Assembly: GCF_013466425.1 (NCBI RefSeq) | Contig: NZ_CP059165.1 | Location: 2,170,001 to 2,234,000, forward strand | Length of the DNA stretch: 64,000 nt | Direction: 5' to 3' | DNA from: Mycobacterium vicinigordonae | GTDB taxonomy: Bacteria > Actinomycetota > Actinomycetes > Mycobacteriales > Mycobacteriaceae | Shown: one piece after another, positions 47,381 through 56,358 of the stretch | How the letters are laid out: every line of letters begins with the position of its first letter | Position numbering within the stretch: the first letter of the stretch is position 1 | Notes under the pieces: model-generated | Told to the model about the DNA's origin: nothing | Databases searched by the model: none | The model's input: the letters and a program-made list of their open reading frames with translations, nothing else | Position numbers and translations under genes: made by a program

Positions 47381-47683
47381 GAGTTCCTCCCTGAGTTGGT
47401 CGCAATGGAATGGGCTGTGCGAGTGGATGTGACCGGCCGAAGAGCTGGCCGGTACGGCATCAGGCGGTGCGGTCCTTCTCCTCAAGACCTGGGCTCCGCC
47501 GCCGCGGACAGCGGATTCCCGCACCGGCGGGCCGTCAAACCTGTGGTTCGGCGGTGCTCGTCTCAGGACCCCGCCCTCGTCAAACCGTGGCGATGAGGCA
47601 GGATGAGTGCGGCTGTTCCGGGTATTTGCCAAGATGGCCCGGGTGGGATGGCCGGAGATGGCACCTGTCATACGAGGAGACTG
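47381..47683. other. Divergent intergenic region csbD-like / pyrH
   Basis: 303 nt containing the two divergent promoters. I cannot assign -10/-35 elements with confidence. No credible ORF is seen. An ACGAGGAG ribosome binding site for pyrH is at 47673-47680. Confidence 0.45.
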
Positions 47684-48463
47684 ATGACGGAGTCGAACAA
47701 CGCCGGTTCGGCGACTCCGGGGCCGAACGGCACCAATGGCGCGGTAACCGGTTCGCCGTCGAAGTACTCACGGGTGCTGCTCAAGCTCGGTGGTGAGATG
47801 TTCGGTGGCGGCCAGGTCGGACTTGACCCCGACGTCGTCGCCCTGGTGGCCCGGCAGATCGCCGAAGTGGTCCGGGACGGTGCGCAGGTCGCCGTGGTGA
47901 TCGGTGGCGGCAACTTCTTCCGCGGCGCGCAGTTGCAGCAACGCGGTATGGAGCGCACCCGGTCGGACTACATGGGCATGCTCGGCACCGTGATGAACAG
48001 CCTTGCGCTGCAGGACTTCCTAGAAAAGGAAGGCATCGCCACCCGCGTCCAGACGGCGATCACGATGGGCCAGGTGGCCGAGCCCTACCTTCCGCTGCGG
48101 GCCGTCCGCCACCTGGAAAAGGGGCGGGTGGTGATCTTCGGCGCGGGCATGGGTCTGCCGTACTTCTCGACGGACACCACCGCGGCACAGCGGGCCCTGG
48201 AGATCGGGGCCGACGTGGTCCTGATGGCCAAGGCGGTCGACGGTGTGTTTGCCGAGGATCCCCGGACGAACCCGGATGCCGAACTGCTCACCGCGATCAG
48301 CCATCGGGAAGTCATCGACCGCGGTTTGAGGGTGGCCGACGCGACTGCGTTCAGCCTTTGTATGGACAATGGCATGCCGATCCTGGTGTTCAACCTGCTG
48401 ACCGACGGAAATATCGCTCGGGCGGTCGCGGGTGAGAAGATCGGGACGCTGGTCACCACTTGA
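47684..48463 (+). CDS. pyrH: Uridylate kinase
   Basis: 259-residue hexameric UMP kinase that makes UDP for nucleotide synthesis. The amino-acid-kinase fold shows [15 protein letters not shown] near residue 28, [10 protein letters not shown] near 72 and the uridine-site [13 protein letters not shown] near 220. ATG 47684 is preceded by ACGAGGAG. The stop is followed by a chain of overlapping mini-ORFs that leads to frr. Confidence 0.96.
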   Translation: MTESNNAGSATPGPNGTNGAVTGSPSKYSRVLLKLGGEMFGGGQVGLDPDVVALVARQIAEVVRDGAQVAVVIGGGNFFRGAQLQQRGMERTRSDYMGMLGTVMNSLALQDFLEKEGIATRVQTAITMGQVAEPYLPLRAVRHLEKGRVVIFGAGMGLPYFSTDTTAAQRALEIGADVVLMAKAVDGVFAEDPRTNPDAELLTAISHREVIDRGLRVADATAFSLCMDNGMPILVFNLLTDGNIARAVAGEKIGTLVTT

Positions 48464-48467
48464 GGAG

Positions 48468-48637
48468 ATGACGCGCAAATGATTCGCGCTGGCGACGATG
48501 CAGAACGCAGTGATGAGGAGGAGCGGCGCAAATGATTCGCGCTGGCGACGATGCAGAACGCAGTGATGAGGAGGAGCGGCGCAAATGATTCGCGCTGGCG
48601 ACGATGCAGAACGCAGTGATGAGGAGGAGCGGCGCAA
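48468..48637 (+). repeat. MIRU-type tandem repeat, 3 x 53 bp, encoding overlapping mini-ORFs
   Basis: Three identical 53-bp units start at 48479, 48532 and 48585. Each begins ATGATTCGCG and encodes an 18-residue [21 protein letters not shown] whose TGA overlaps the next ATG as ATGA. The last ORF overlaps the frr start in the same way. Each unit has its own AGGAGGAG ribosome binding site 8 nt before the next ATG. A 4-codon ORF at 48468-48482 joins pyrH to the first unit. This is the structure known for mycobacterial interspersed repetitive units. The pyrH-frr position matches MIRU31/ETR-E of M. tuberculosis, from memory. Confidence 0.93.
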
Positions 48638-49195
48638 ATGATTGACGAAGCTCTCTTCGACGCCGAGGAGAAGATGGAGAAGGCGGTGTCGGTGGCCCGG
48701 GATGATCTGTCCACCATTCGCACCGGTCGGGCCAATCCGGGCATGTTCTCCCGGATCGTGATCGACTACTACGGCGCCACCACCCCCATCACACAGCTGG
48801 CTAGCATTAACGTCCCCGAAGCGCGGATGGTCGTCATCAAGCCCTACGAGGCCAACCAGCTCAGCGCCATCGAGACGGCGATCCGCAATTCTGACCTGGG
48901 CGTCAACCCCACCAATGACGGCACCATCATCCGGGTGGCCATACCCCAGCTCACCGAGGAACGTCGGCGCGATCTCGTCAAGCAGGCCAAGGCTAAGGGT
49001 GAGGACGCGCGGGTTTCGGTCCGCAACATCCGGCGTAAGGCGATGGAAGAGCTGCACCGCATCCGCAAAGACGGCGAAGCGGGGGAGGACGAGGTCAGCC
49101 GGGCCGAGAAGGACCTGGAGAAGGCGACCCACCAGTACGTCGCGCAGATCGATGAGCTGGTCAAGCACAAAGAGGGCGAGCTGCTCGAGGTCTAG
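48638..49195 (+). CDS. frr: Ribosome recycling factor
   Basis: 185-residue factor that splits post-termination ribosomes with EF-G. The N terminus [17 protein letters not shown] and the core motifs RTGRANP and [13 protein letters not shown] are standard. ATG 48638 is the end of the repeat array: it overlaps the TGA of the last mini-ORF and uses that unit's AGGAGGAG as its ribosome binding site. Confidence 0.97.
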   Translation: MIDEALFDAEEKMEKAVSVARDDLSTIRTGRANPGMFSRIVIDYYGATTPITQLASINVPEARMVVIKPYEANQLSAIETAIRNSDLGVNPTNDGTIIRVAIPQLTEERRRDLVKQAKAKGEDARVSVRNIRRKAMEELHRIRKDGEAGEDEVSRAEKDLEKATHQYVAQIDELVKHKEGELLEV

Positions 49196-49226
49196 CGGCC
49201 GACAGCAGCCTAATCCGTTGAAGTCC

Positions 49227-50195
49227 GTGGCAACCACCGACGCCGAAGCCGGCAACAGCCCGTCCGAGGACCCGCTCGCGACGTCAGCGAAGTCGGCCGA
49301 GCGCACGAGGTCGGCTGGGAACGAGCGCGCGCAGCCGGCGCGGAAGAAGTCCCGCGCCGGGCGGGACCTGCCTGCCGCCATCGCCGTCGGCGTGAGCATC
49401 GGCGCCGTCCTTGTCGCGACGCTGTTGTGGTTCCCGCGGTTCTGGGTGGTGTTGTGCGCCGGGGCCATCCTGCTGGCCAGCCACGAGGTGGTGCGCCGAC
49501 TGCGCGAGGCCGGATACCTGATCCCGGTGATCCCGCTGCTGGTCGGCGGGCAGATCACGGTGTGGCTGACGTGGCCCTACGGCGCCGAAGGGGCGGCGGC
49601 CGGGTTCGGCGGCATGGTCGTGGTTTGCATGATCTGGCGACTGTTCATGCAGGACAACCGGGAACATGACGGCGACGGCACCGGCCCAACGACGTCGAGC
49701 AACTATCTGCGCGACGTGTCGGCGACCGTCTTCTTGTGCGCCTGGGTGCCGCTATTCGGCTCGTTTGCTGCGATGCTGGTTTACGACCCGCAGCACGGGC
49801 CGGCACGGGTGTTCTGCATGATGATCGCGGTCGTGTGCTCCGATACCGGCGGCTACGCCGTAGGTGCGCTGTTCGGCAAGCACCCGATGGTGCCCAAGAT
49901 CAGCCCGAAGAAGTCCTGGGAGGGCTTCGTCGGCTCGCTGGTATGCGGCATCACCGCGACCATTCTGACCGCGACTTTCCTGGCCGGTCAGCCACCGTGG
50001 GTCGGAGCCCTGCTCGGTCTGCTCTTCGTACTTACCACCACGCTCGGCGACCTGATCGAGTCCCAGGTGAAGCGCGATTTGGGCATTAAGGACATGGGCC
50101 GCTTGCTGCCCGGCCACGGCGGATTGATGGATCGGCTGGATGGTGTCCTGCCGTCCTCGGTGGCCGCGTGGGCCGTTCTGACGCTGTTGCCCTGA
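49227..50195 (+). CDS. cdsA: Phosphatidate cytidylyltransferase
   Basis: 322-residue integral membrane enzyme that makes CDP-diacylglycerol for phospholipid synthesis. A charged cytosolic N terminus (about 1-45) precedes roughly seven to eight membrane segments. The CDP-DAG synthase signature is clear: [16 protein letters not shown] near 207, [11 protein letters not shown] and [18 protein letters not shown] near 285. GTG 49227 is the likely start; the N terminus is longer than in M. tuberculosis, so a later start is possible. Confidence 0.94.
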   Translation: MATTDAEAGNSPSEDPLATSAKSAERTRSAGNERAQPARKKSRAGRDLPAAIAVGVSIGAVLVATLLWFPRFWVVLCAGAILLASHEVVRRLREAGYLIPVIPLLVGGQITVWLTWPYGAEGAAAGFGGMVVVCMIWRLFMQDNREHDGDGTGPTTSSNYLRDVSATVFLCAWVPLFGSFAAMLVYDPQHGPARVFCMMIAVVCSDTGGYAVGALFGKHPMVPKISPKKSWEGFVGSLVCGITATILTATFLAGQPPWVGALLGLLFVLTTTLGDLIESQVKRDLGIKDMGRLLPGHGGLMDRLDGVLPSSVAAWAVLTLLP

Positions 50196-50208
50196 TACTG
50201 GACTGGTC

Positions 50209-51312
50209 ATGGTCCAGCAGTTGGTGTTCGAGGAGCCGCCGCGCCGCGGCTCGATTCGGCGACCGCCGCGCCACCTGGCCGACCTCGACGCGGCCGGGCG
50301 CGCGGCGGCCGTGGCCGAGTTGGGATTGCCGGGGTTTCGGGCCAAGCAGCTGGCCAACCAGTACTACGGCCGACTGATCGCCGATCCCCGCCAGATGACC
50401 GACTTGCCGGCAGCGGTGCGCGAGCAGGTCGCCACCAGCATGTTCCCGACGCTTCTCAAGCCGGCGCGCGAGATCACATGCGACGCCGGTGAGACCCGAA
50501 AAACGTTGTGGCGCTGCGTCGATGGTGCCACTGTCGAGTCGGTGCTGATGCGCTACCCGCAGCGCAACACGGTGTGCATCTCCTCGCAGGCCGGCTGCGG
50601 CATGGCGTGTCCGTTCTGCGCCACCGGGCAGGGCGGGCTGACTCGCAATCTATCGACCGCCGAGATCCTCGAGCAGGTGCGCGCGGCGGCTGTGGCGTTG
50701 CGCGACGACTTCGGTGACCGGTTGTCCAATGTGGTGTTCATGGGAATGGGGGAGCCGCTGGCTAACTACGCCCGCGTGGTGGCGGCGGTGCGCGGCATCA
50801 TCCAGACGCCCCCGTCGGGGTTCGGAATCTCGGCGCGCTCGGTGACGGTGTCCACGGTGGGGCTGGCCCCCGCGATCCGCAAGCTCGCCGACGAACGGCT
50901 CGGCGTGACGCTGGCGCTGTCGCTGCACACCCCCGACGACGAGTTGCGGGACACCCTGGTTCCGGTCAACAACCGGTGGAAGGTCACCGAGGTCCTGGAT
51001 GCCGCCCGCTACTACGCCGACGTGACCGGCCGCCGGGTGTCCATCGAGTACGCGCTGATCCGGGACATCAACGACCAGCCGTGGCGGGCCGACCTGCTGG
51101 GCCGGCGGCTGCACCGCGCGCTGGGTCCGCTGGCGCACGTCAATCTCATTCCGCTCAACCCGACGCCGGGCAGCGAATGGGACGCGAGCCCGAAACCAGT
51201 GGAGCGCGAGTTCGTTAAACGCGTTCGTGCGCAAGGTGTTTCGTGCACAGTACGGGACACCCGCGGTCGGGAGATCAGTGCGGCATGCGGCCAGCTGGCT
51301 GCCGAAGGTTGA
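50209..51312 (+). CDS. rlmN: 23S rRNA (A2503-C2) methyltransferase RlmN
   Basis: 367-residue radical-SAM enzyme that methylates A2503 of 23S rRNA and A37 of some tRNAs. The cluster motif CxxxCxxC is Cys130, Cys134 and Cys137 ([15 protein letters not shown]). The catalytic Cys is in [12 protein letters not shown] near residue 345. ATG 50209 is 13 nt after cdsA. Confidence 0.95.
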   Translation: MVQQLVFEEPPRRGSIRRPPRHLADLDAAGRAAAVAELGLPGFRAKQLANQYYGRLIADPRQMTDLPAAVREQVATSMFPTLLKPAREITCDAGETRKTLWRCVDGATVESVLMRYPQRNTVCISSQAGCGMACPFCATGQGGLTRNLSTAEILEQVRAAAVALRDDFGDRLSNVVFMGMGEPLANYARVVAAVRGIIQTPPSGFGISARSVTVSTVGLAPAIRKLADERLGVTLALSLHTPDDELRDTLVPVNNRWKVTEVLDAARYYADVTGRRVSIEYALIRDINDQPWRADLLGRRLHRALGPLAHVNLIPLNPTPGSEWDASPKPVEREFVKRVRAQGVSCTVRDTRGREISAACGQLAAEG

Positions 51313-51389
51313 GTGTTCGGTGAACCGCGGCGGCGGGTAATCCGTTAATCACGGCAACGGCTATCGAATGCCTCTCGAAAGGGTTCATC

Positions 51390-51899
51390 ATGATTCGTCG
51401 CCTTATGCTGCCGGTCAAGCTCCTGGCCGTCACTGTCTCGGTCCTAGCGATATTGGCCGGTGTCGCCACGGCGCCGCGCGCGATGGCCGCCGACGACCGC
51501 CTGGACTTCACCGCAACCACCCTGTCCGGTGCCCCGTTCAACGGCGCCAGCCTGCAGGGCAAACCCACGGTGCTGTGGTTCTGGACGCCCTTCTGCCCGT
51601 TCTGCAACGCCGAGGCGCCCGCGCTGAGCCAAGTCGCGGCCGCCAACCCGGGGGTGAGTTTCGTCGGTATCGCGGCGCACTCGGACGTCGCGCAGATGCA
51701 GGGCTTTGTCTCCAAGTACGGCCTGAACTTCACCAACCTCAACGACGCCGACGGCGCGATCTGGGCCCGCTACGGTGTGCCCTGGCAGCCGGCGTGGGTG
51801 TTCTACCGCCCGGACGGCTCGTCGACATTCGTCAACAACACCACCTCGGCGATGTCCCAGCAGGAGTTGTCCGGCCGGGTCGCGGCGCTGACGTCCTGA
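51390..51899 (+). CDS. mpt53: Secreted thioredoxin-like disulfide protein MPT53 (DsbE-like)
   Basis: 169-residue exported thioredoxin-fold protein. A signal peptide ends near residue 33 (RAMA-AD). The active site is Cys69-Pro-Phe-Cys72, and the cis-Pro loop is VPWQPAWVF near 128. The M. tuberculosis homologue oxidises thiols in secreted proteins. GAAAGGG lies upstream of ATG 51390. It is followed 4 nt later by ccdA, which is expected to supply or drain electrons. Confidence 0.93.
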   Translation: MIRRLMLPVKLLAVTVSVLAILAGVATAPRAMAADDRLDFTATTLSGAPFNGASLQGKPTVLWFWTPFCPFCNAEAPALSQVAAANPGVSFVGIAAHSDVAQMQGFVSKYGLNFTNLNDADGAIWARYGVPWQPAWVFYRPDGSSTFVNNTTSAMSQQELSGRVAALTS

Positions 51900-51903
51900 G
51901 GCG

Positions 51904-52797
51904 ATGAACCAGTCCTTGATCGGGTTGGCTTTCGCGGCTGGGCTGGTGGCCGCGGTCAACCCGTGTGGGTTTGCGATGCTGCCGGCCTACCTGGTGCTGG
52001 TGGTGCGCGGCACGGGGACCGGTGCGACGAGGTCGCCGTTGGTGGCGGTCGGGCGCGCGCTGGCCGCCACGCTGGGCATGGCGCTCGGCTTTGTGACGGT
52101 CTTCGGCGTGTTCGGTGCGCTGACCATCTCGGCGGCCGCCACGGTTCAGCGCTATTTGCCGTACGCGACGGTGCTGGTCGGTGTCGTGCTGATCGGGCTC
52201 GGCGCCTGGCTGTTGTCGGGACGCGAGATCACTGCCGCGCCGCTCGGGGCCCGCTGGGCGCCCACCTTGGGGCTGGGGTCGATGTACGGCTATGGCGTCA
52301 GCTATGCGATGGCGTCGCTGTCGTGCACCGTCGGGCCGTTTCTAGCGGTCACCGGTGCCGCATTGCGTACGGGTTCGGCGCTGCATGGTGCGGTGGTCTA
52401 TGTCGCTTATGTCGCGGGCCTGACGCTGGTCGTCGGGGCGCTGGCGGTCGGCGCCGCGACCGCGAGTTCGGCGTTGCTGGGTCGGCTGCGGCGGCTGCTG
52501 CCGTACGTCAACCGGATCGGCGGGGCCTTGCTGGTTTTGGTGGGGCTGTACGTCGGCTACTACGGCCTTTACGAGGTGCGGCTGTTGACCGCCGACGGTG
52601 ATCCCGACGATGCGGTGATCGCTGCGGCGGGCCGGGTGCAGGGTTGGCTGGCGGGCTGGGTGCACCAGCACAGCGGATGGCCGTGGCTGGCCGCGTTGCT
52701 GCTGGTACCGGTGTGCGTGCTGGCCGCCGCAAAGCTCTGGCGGTGTCGCCACGACACCAAAATGTTTGCAAATGACACCACAATGGTGTCATCATGA
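51904..52797 (+). CDS. CcdA-family transmembrane electron transporter
   Basis: 297-residue DsbD/CcdA-type membrane protein with six to seven hydrophobic segments. The two redox Cys are in NPCGFAMLPAY near residue 22 and SLSCTVGPFLA near 141, as in the family. It carries reducing power across the membrane to extracytoplasmic thioredoxins, most likely the adjacent MPT53. Its 3' end overlaps the palindromic operator region of the next operon. Confidence 0.92.
   Translation: MNQSLIGLAFAAGLVAAVNPCGFAMLPAYLVLVVRGTGTGATRSPLVAVGRALAATLGMALGFVTVFGVFGALTISAAATVQRYLPYATVLVGVVLIGLGAWLLSGREITAAPLGARWAPTLGLGSMYGYGVSYAMASLSCTVGPFLAVTGAALRTGSALHGAVVYVAYVAGLTLVVGALAVGAATASSALLGRLRRLLPYVNRIGGALLVLVGLYVGYYGLYEVRLLTADGDPDDAVIAAAGRVQGWLAGWVHQHSGWPWLAALLLVPVCVLAAAKLWRCRHDTKMFANDTTMVSS
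52742..52792. promoter_or_regulatory. Paired palindromic operators before the RHH gene
   Basis: Two inverted repeats share the half-site GGTGTC. One is GGTGTCG-CCA-CGACACC at 52742-52758. The other is ATGACACCA-CAA-TGGTGTCAT at 52772-52792. Their centres are about 32 bp apart, on one helix face within error. The second one overlaps a possible -10 CACAAT (52779-52784). The layout fits autorepression by the ribbon-helix-helix protein encoded just downstream. Confidence 0.7.
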
Positions 52798-52801
52798 TGC
52801 T

Positions 52802-53278
52802 ATGGACTTGCAGCCTTATGTCGACGCCGTCCGCCAGGAACTCACTGAGGCGGCGGCGACCGCCGGGCCTGACGCGCAACGGCTGGCCGATCGGCTGAGC
52901 GCTCCGCTGGACTCGGCGCTGCGGTTGGCGCTGCTGGAAGCACTGTCGTCGGCCGCCGAGGAGATCAGCGGTGAGTTGGCGCCCGGCTCCGTCGAAGTGC
53001 GGCTGCGCGGCCGCGACCCCGAATTCGTGGTCAGCCTGCCCGACGACGGGGTCGGATTCGAACCGGCAGAGCCATTCGTCCTCGACGACGACGGCGGCGC
53101 CACCTGGCGCGTCACGCTGCGGTTGCCGGAGGGGCTGCGGGAGGCCGTGGAGGCGGCGGCACGCCGCGACGGCACCTCGCTCAACAGCTGGCTGGTGCGC
53201 GTGGTCGCCAAAGCGAGTCGTGGGTCAAATCACCACGCCCATAAGAACTCCCACCGCGTGACCGGCTGGGTCCGCTGA
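52802..53278 (+). CDS. Ribbon-helix-helix (HicB/Arc-like) DNA-binding protein
   Basis: 158-residue protein. The C-terminal part at about 105-142 matches a ribbon-helix-helix domain: a beta strand WRVTLRLPEGL, then helices LREAVEAAARRDGTSLNSWLVRVVAKA (in part). The N-terminal 60 residues are helical and the middle is acidic. ATG 52802 was chosen because it follows the operators directly. The downstream partner, 22 nt later, is a DUF4097 protein instead of a toxin nuclease. It probably represses its own operon through the GGTGTC sites. Confidence 0.8.
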   Translation: MDLQPYVDAVRQELTEAAATAGPDAQRLADRLSAPLDSALRLALLEALSSAAEEISGELAPGSVEVRLRGRDPEFVVSLPDDGVGFEPAEPFVLDDDGGATWRVTLRLPEGLREAVEAAARRDGTSLNSWLVRVVAKASRGSNHHAHKNSHRVTGWVR

Positions 53279-53300
53279 ACCAGATCGAAGGAGACCGCCA

Positions 53301-54125
53301 GTGCCCACATTCGCCACGCCCGACCCGATCAGCGTTCGCGTAGCGGCAGGCGCGGGATCGGTGCGCCTGGTCGCCACCGACCGCACTGACACCGTGGTGG
53401 GGGTGCGCCCGCACGACCCCACCCTGGAATCCGACGTTCGCGCGGCCGAACAGATGCGAATCGACTACCGCGACGACCGCAAACTGACCGTATCGGTTCC
53501 CAAGCGCGGCATGCCCCGCATCCGAGGTGGGGCTGTCGACATCGAGATCGAACTTCCCAAAGGCTCCCGAGTCCACGCGGAGCTGCGCTCGGCCGACCTG
53601 CGGGCCGAAGGGGAGTACGCCGACGTCCAAATCGGCACGGCCAGCGGCGACGCCGAGATCGACACTGTGACCGCAAGGATCAGGGCCGCCAGCTCATCCG
53701 GTTCGCTCACGGTGCATTCGGTTGCGGGATACGCGTCGCTCGCCACGGCGTCCGGAGCACTGCGCGTGCAGGACCTCGACGGTGACGGGAAATTTTCCTC
53801 TGCCAGCGGATCGGTGTCCGTTGACACCTTGCGCGGCAACCTCAAGGCACGCACCGCGTCGGGCGCGGTGATCGTCGAAGCCGGAGTGCGTGGCAGCGTG
53901 TCGGCTCACACCAGCAGCGGCGAGGTCGCGGTCGGGGTTCCCGACGGCACCGCGATGCGGATGGACATCGTCACCGGTTCCGGTGCCATCACAAACCGAT
54001 TGCAGCCCGCGGACGGTCCCGAAGCGGGCGACGAGATCCTGGTGCTAAGCGTGCGCAGCGGTTCCGGCGACGTCCACATCCACCGGGACCCGGCCGGCGA
54101 ACTGTTGCGGCAAACCGCTACCTGA
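53301..54125 (+). CDS. DUF4097 beta-repeat protein
   Basis: 274-residue protein of the DUF4097/DUF4098 (adhesin-like beta-strand repeat) family. It has a run of short beta repeats with SGSL, SGAL, SGSV, SGAV, SGEV and SGAI turns from about 115 to 260, expected to form a right-handed beta-helix or -solenoid. No signal peptide or membrane segment is seen. GTG 53301 is preceded by GAAGGAGA. It shares an operon with the RHH regulator. The 3' end overlaps the opposite-strand membrane-protein gene by 8 nt. Function is unknown. Confidence 0.82.
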   Translation: MPTFATPDPISVRVAAGAGSVRLVATDRTDTVVGVRPHDPTLESDVRAAEQMRIDYRDDRKLTVSVPKRGMPRIRGGAVDIEIELPKGSRVHAELRSADLRAEGEYADVQIGTASGDAEIDTVTARIRAASSSGSLTVHSVAGYASLATASGALRVQDLDGDGKFSSASGSVSVDTLRGNLKARTASGAVIVEAGVRGSVSAHTSSGEVAVGVPDGTAMRMDIVTGSGAITNRLQPADGPEAGDEILVLSVRSGSGDVHIHRDPAGELLRQTAT

Positions 54126-54372
54126 GCCAGCCGCGACGACGGCCCCAGATGTCGCGCACCAGGACGAACAACACCAGTGCAGCGAATCCGACGCAGAAGA
54201 TGTCTTCGACGTGGCCGACATGGTTGCCGCGGAGGAAGGCCAGCAGCAGCAGGAAGATGAAGGTGCCGACGCCGTACCAGGTGCGGTAGTTGATCTTGCT
54301 CCAACCCCACTGCGCGGACGGCACCTCAGCTTCGTCGACACCGGCGAACGGCTCCACCTCAGTACTGGCCAC
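54118..54372 (-). CDS. Small two-helix membrane protein (Rv2876-like)
   Basis: 84-residue protein with two hydrophobic segments at about 34-45 and 54-72, and a basic C terminus GRRRGWLR. The middle RGNHVGHVED is conserved with Rv2876. Function is unknown. GTG 54372 is supported by GGAGGG upstream. It lies between dipZ and the DUF4097 gene; in M. tuberculosis mpt70 lies between it and dipZ. Confidence 0.8.
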   Translation of the reverse strand: MASTEVEPFAGVDEAEVPSAQWGWSKINYRTWYGVGTFIFLLLLAFLRGNHVGHVEDIFCVGFAALVLFVLVRDIWGRRRGWLR

Positions 54373-54542
54373 GGCAATCCCTCCGGTCGGACTGGACTTT
54401 GAGACCCTGACATTCTGGCACAGGCCGTCCTCGTGATCGCAGGTCCGCACCCGTTAGACGACGGCATCAGCACCGTTGCGCAGGCCTGGGTCGGTCTTGA
54501 CCCGATCCCGAGTGGTCAGCGGGCCGGGCGCCAGACGCAAAA

Positions 54543-56282
54543 TTAGCCGTAGGTGAACGAAAAGACCTGTAGACCCTTGCTGGGCTGGACTTCGATGGTC
54601 TCCGATGTCTGCTGGTCCCCGGCGACGATCTGGCGGTTCGTGGGCGGTCCGCTCACCGGCAGCGTCGTGGATTTTCCACCGCGCGTCACGGTGACGGTGC
54701 CTGCGCCGCCCACGACGACGTAAACGTTCTTGGCGTGGTAGTTGAGCTTGATGGTGGAGTCGTCGCCGTCGGCGGTAGCGCCCTGGTGGTCCAACGTCCA
54801 ACGGCCGCGCAGAGCGAAGCGGTCCGGCGCGAGCATCGGCGGGTAGTCGAACGTCGCAGACCCTTCGTCGTAGTGCCCGCCACCGCCGTAGTTGTCGGCT
54901 TTGCCGACGGCAAAGTAGGTCTCCGAGGTCAGCAGGCCAGTCGGGGTGAGGTCGGGCGCGTCCACCGGCCGGGGCAGTTGGATTTTGGGTTCGGCATCCA
55001 AGAGCAGCTGCCTGATCAACCTTTCCGTTACGTCATATTCGCCTTCGCCGAACTTGACGTGCCGTACCGTGCCGTCGGCGTCGATCAGGTATTCCGCGGG
55101 CCAGTACATGTTCTGATAGTTCGTCCAGGTCGAATAATTGTTGTCCAGCGCGACTGGGTACTTGATGCCCAGGTCGGCGGCACCCTTGGCGACGTTTTCG
55201 GGGACCTTCTCGAACGCGTACTCCGGCGTGTGAACCCCGATGACCACCAGGCCATCGTCACGGTAAGCCTGATACCAGCCGACGACGTGCGGGATGGCCC
55301 GCTGACAGTTGATGCAGGAGTACGCCCAGAAGTCGATCAGCACCACTTTGCCCCGCAACGAACTCAGCGTGATCGGGCGCCCGCCCGGTGTATTCAACCA
55401 CTCGGTTATGCCCTTGAGGTCCGGTGCGGGACCACAATTTTGCAGTTGGGTGTCGACATTGCTGCATGCGGACAGCGTTGCGTTCGGGTCGGTCACGTTG
55501 CCGCCGAGCTTGTTTCGGAGCTGGTTTGAACTGCCGACGTCGCGCTGCAGTGCAGCGGTGTAGTCGGGGATGGCGCGCTGCAGCGCGGCCGGCACGTCGA
55601 CGACCAGCGCCACCGCCAGCAGGATTGCCACGATGCCTGCGGCTACCCGGATTTCGCGTTGACGACGCCGAAAGGCGCTCACCCGCTGGGAGATTCGCTG
55701 ACCGGCCAGCGCGAAGATCAGCAGCGGAAGTGCGTTGCCGAGTGCGAACGCCGCGGTCAGCACCACGGTCGGCACGCCGATGTGAGCCGTCGCGCCTGCC
55801 ACCACGATGGCGGCCAGCACCGGACCCGCACATGGCACGTACAGCACACCCAGTGCCAAACCGAGACCGAAACCGTTGCCGCGCACTGTGATCTGCCGCT
55901 GCGGCAGGCGGGCGAACGGCGTTTCCAGCAGCTGTTGAAAGCGCGGGAAGATCAGCCCCAGCCCGATCGCCACCAGCGCGGCCAGGGCGATCCAGCGGAT
56001 GGCGTCCTGCGGCAGGTGCAATGCCGACAGCAGCGCCGAGCCGAGCAGGGTGGCCACGCTGAAGCTGAGCACTAAACCGCCGATCACCCGATAGGGGCGC
56101 AACGTTTCCGACCGGGTCGGTTTTGCGATCACCGCGACGCCACCCGCCGAGTGAGGTTCGGGGGGTTCGGCGACAGTTCGGTTCGCGCCGGAGAAGAAGA
56201 TCACCGGCAGCACCGGCAGGATGCACGGCGAAATCCCGGTAACGAGGCCGCCGAGGAAACCGACCAGCGCAAGAGTCCACAT
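54543..56282 (-). CDS. dipZ: DipZ: CcdA-like membrane domain fused to extracytoplasmic thioredoxin domain
   Basis: 579-residue fusion. The N-terminal membrane domain (about 1-240) has CcdA-type Cys in [11 protein letters not shown] and [12 protein letters not shown] TlpA-like thioredoxin domain follows with Cys323-Ile-Asn-Cys326 ([11 protein letters not shown]). A C-terminal beta-sandwich, carbohydrate-binding-like domain spans about 450-579. M. tuberculosis DipZ is longer, from memory. Here the mpt70 and mpt83 neighbours are missing. It is divergent from dxr, and its ATG at 56282 lies 76 nt from the dxr start. Confidence 0.92.
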   Translation of the reverse strand: MWTLALVGFLGGLVTGISPCILPVLPVIFFSGANRTVAEPPEPHSAGGVAVIAKPTRSETLRPYRVIGGLVLSFSVATLLGSALLSALHLPQDAIRWIALAALVAIGLGLIFPRFQQLLETPFARLPQRQITVRGNGFGLGLALGVLYVPCAGPVLAAIVVAGATAHIGVPTVVLTAAFALGNALPLLIFALAGQRISQRVSAFRRRQREIRVAAGIVAILLAVALVVDVPAALQRAIPDYTAALQRDVGSSNQLRNKLGGNVTDPNATLSACSNVDTQLQNCGPAPDLKGITEWLNTPGGRPITLSSLRGKVVLIDFWAYSCINCQRAIPHVVGWYQAYRDDGLVVIGVHTPEYAFEKVPENVAKGAADLGIKYPVALDNNYSTWTNYQNMYWPAEYLIDADGTVRHVKFGEGEYDVTERLIRQLLLDAEPKIQLPRPVDAPDLTPTGLLTSETYFAVGKADNYGGGGHYDEGSATFDYPPMLAPDRFALRGRWTLDHQGATADGDDSTIKLNYHAKNVYVVVGGAGTVTVTRGGKSTTLPVSGPPTNRQIVAGDQQTSETIEVQPSKGLQVFSFTYG

Positions 56283-56346
56283 GTCAGATATTCGTCACGA
56301 TGCCGGGTTCGGTTTGGTTCATGCGGGCTGCGACGTACCCACGCGG

Positions 56347-56352
56347 CACAAT
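56347..56352 (+). promoter_or_regulatory. Putative -10 element of dxr (leaderless)
   Basis: CACAAT ends 6 nt before GTG 56359 and resembles the -10 words in front of rpsP and rplS. No Shine-Dalgarno is seen. Confidence 0.4.
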
Positions 56353-56358
56353 GGACGG

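Noticed and set aside
48020..49558. Open frame of 512 codons antisense to pyrH, frr and cdsA
   Set aside because: It runs through the VNTR and three well-supported genes; its repeated segment merely reflects the 53-bp units.
52802..54125. A classical HicAB or VapBC toxin-antitoxin pair
   Set aside because: The partner gene lacks any nuclease or dsRBD-like toxin fold; only the RHH half fits.
54373..54542. Remnant of mpt70 between dipZ and the small membrane gene
   Set aside because: I could not see any in-frame similarity to a fasciclin-type antigen in these 170 nt.
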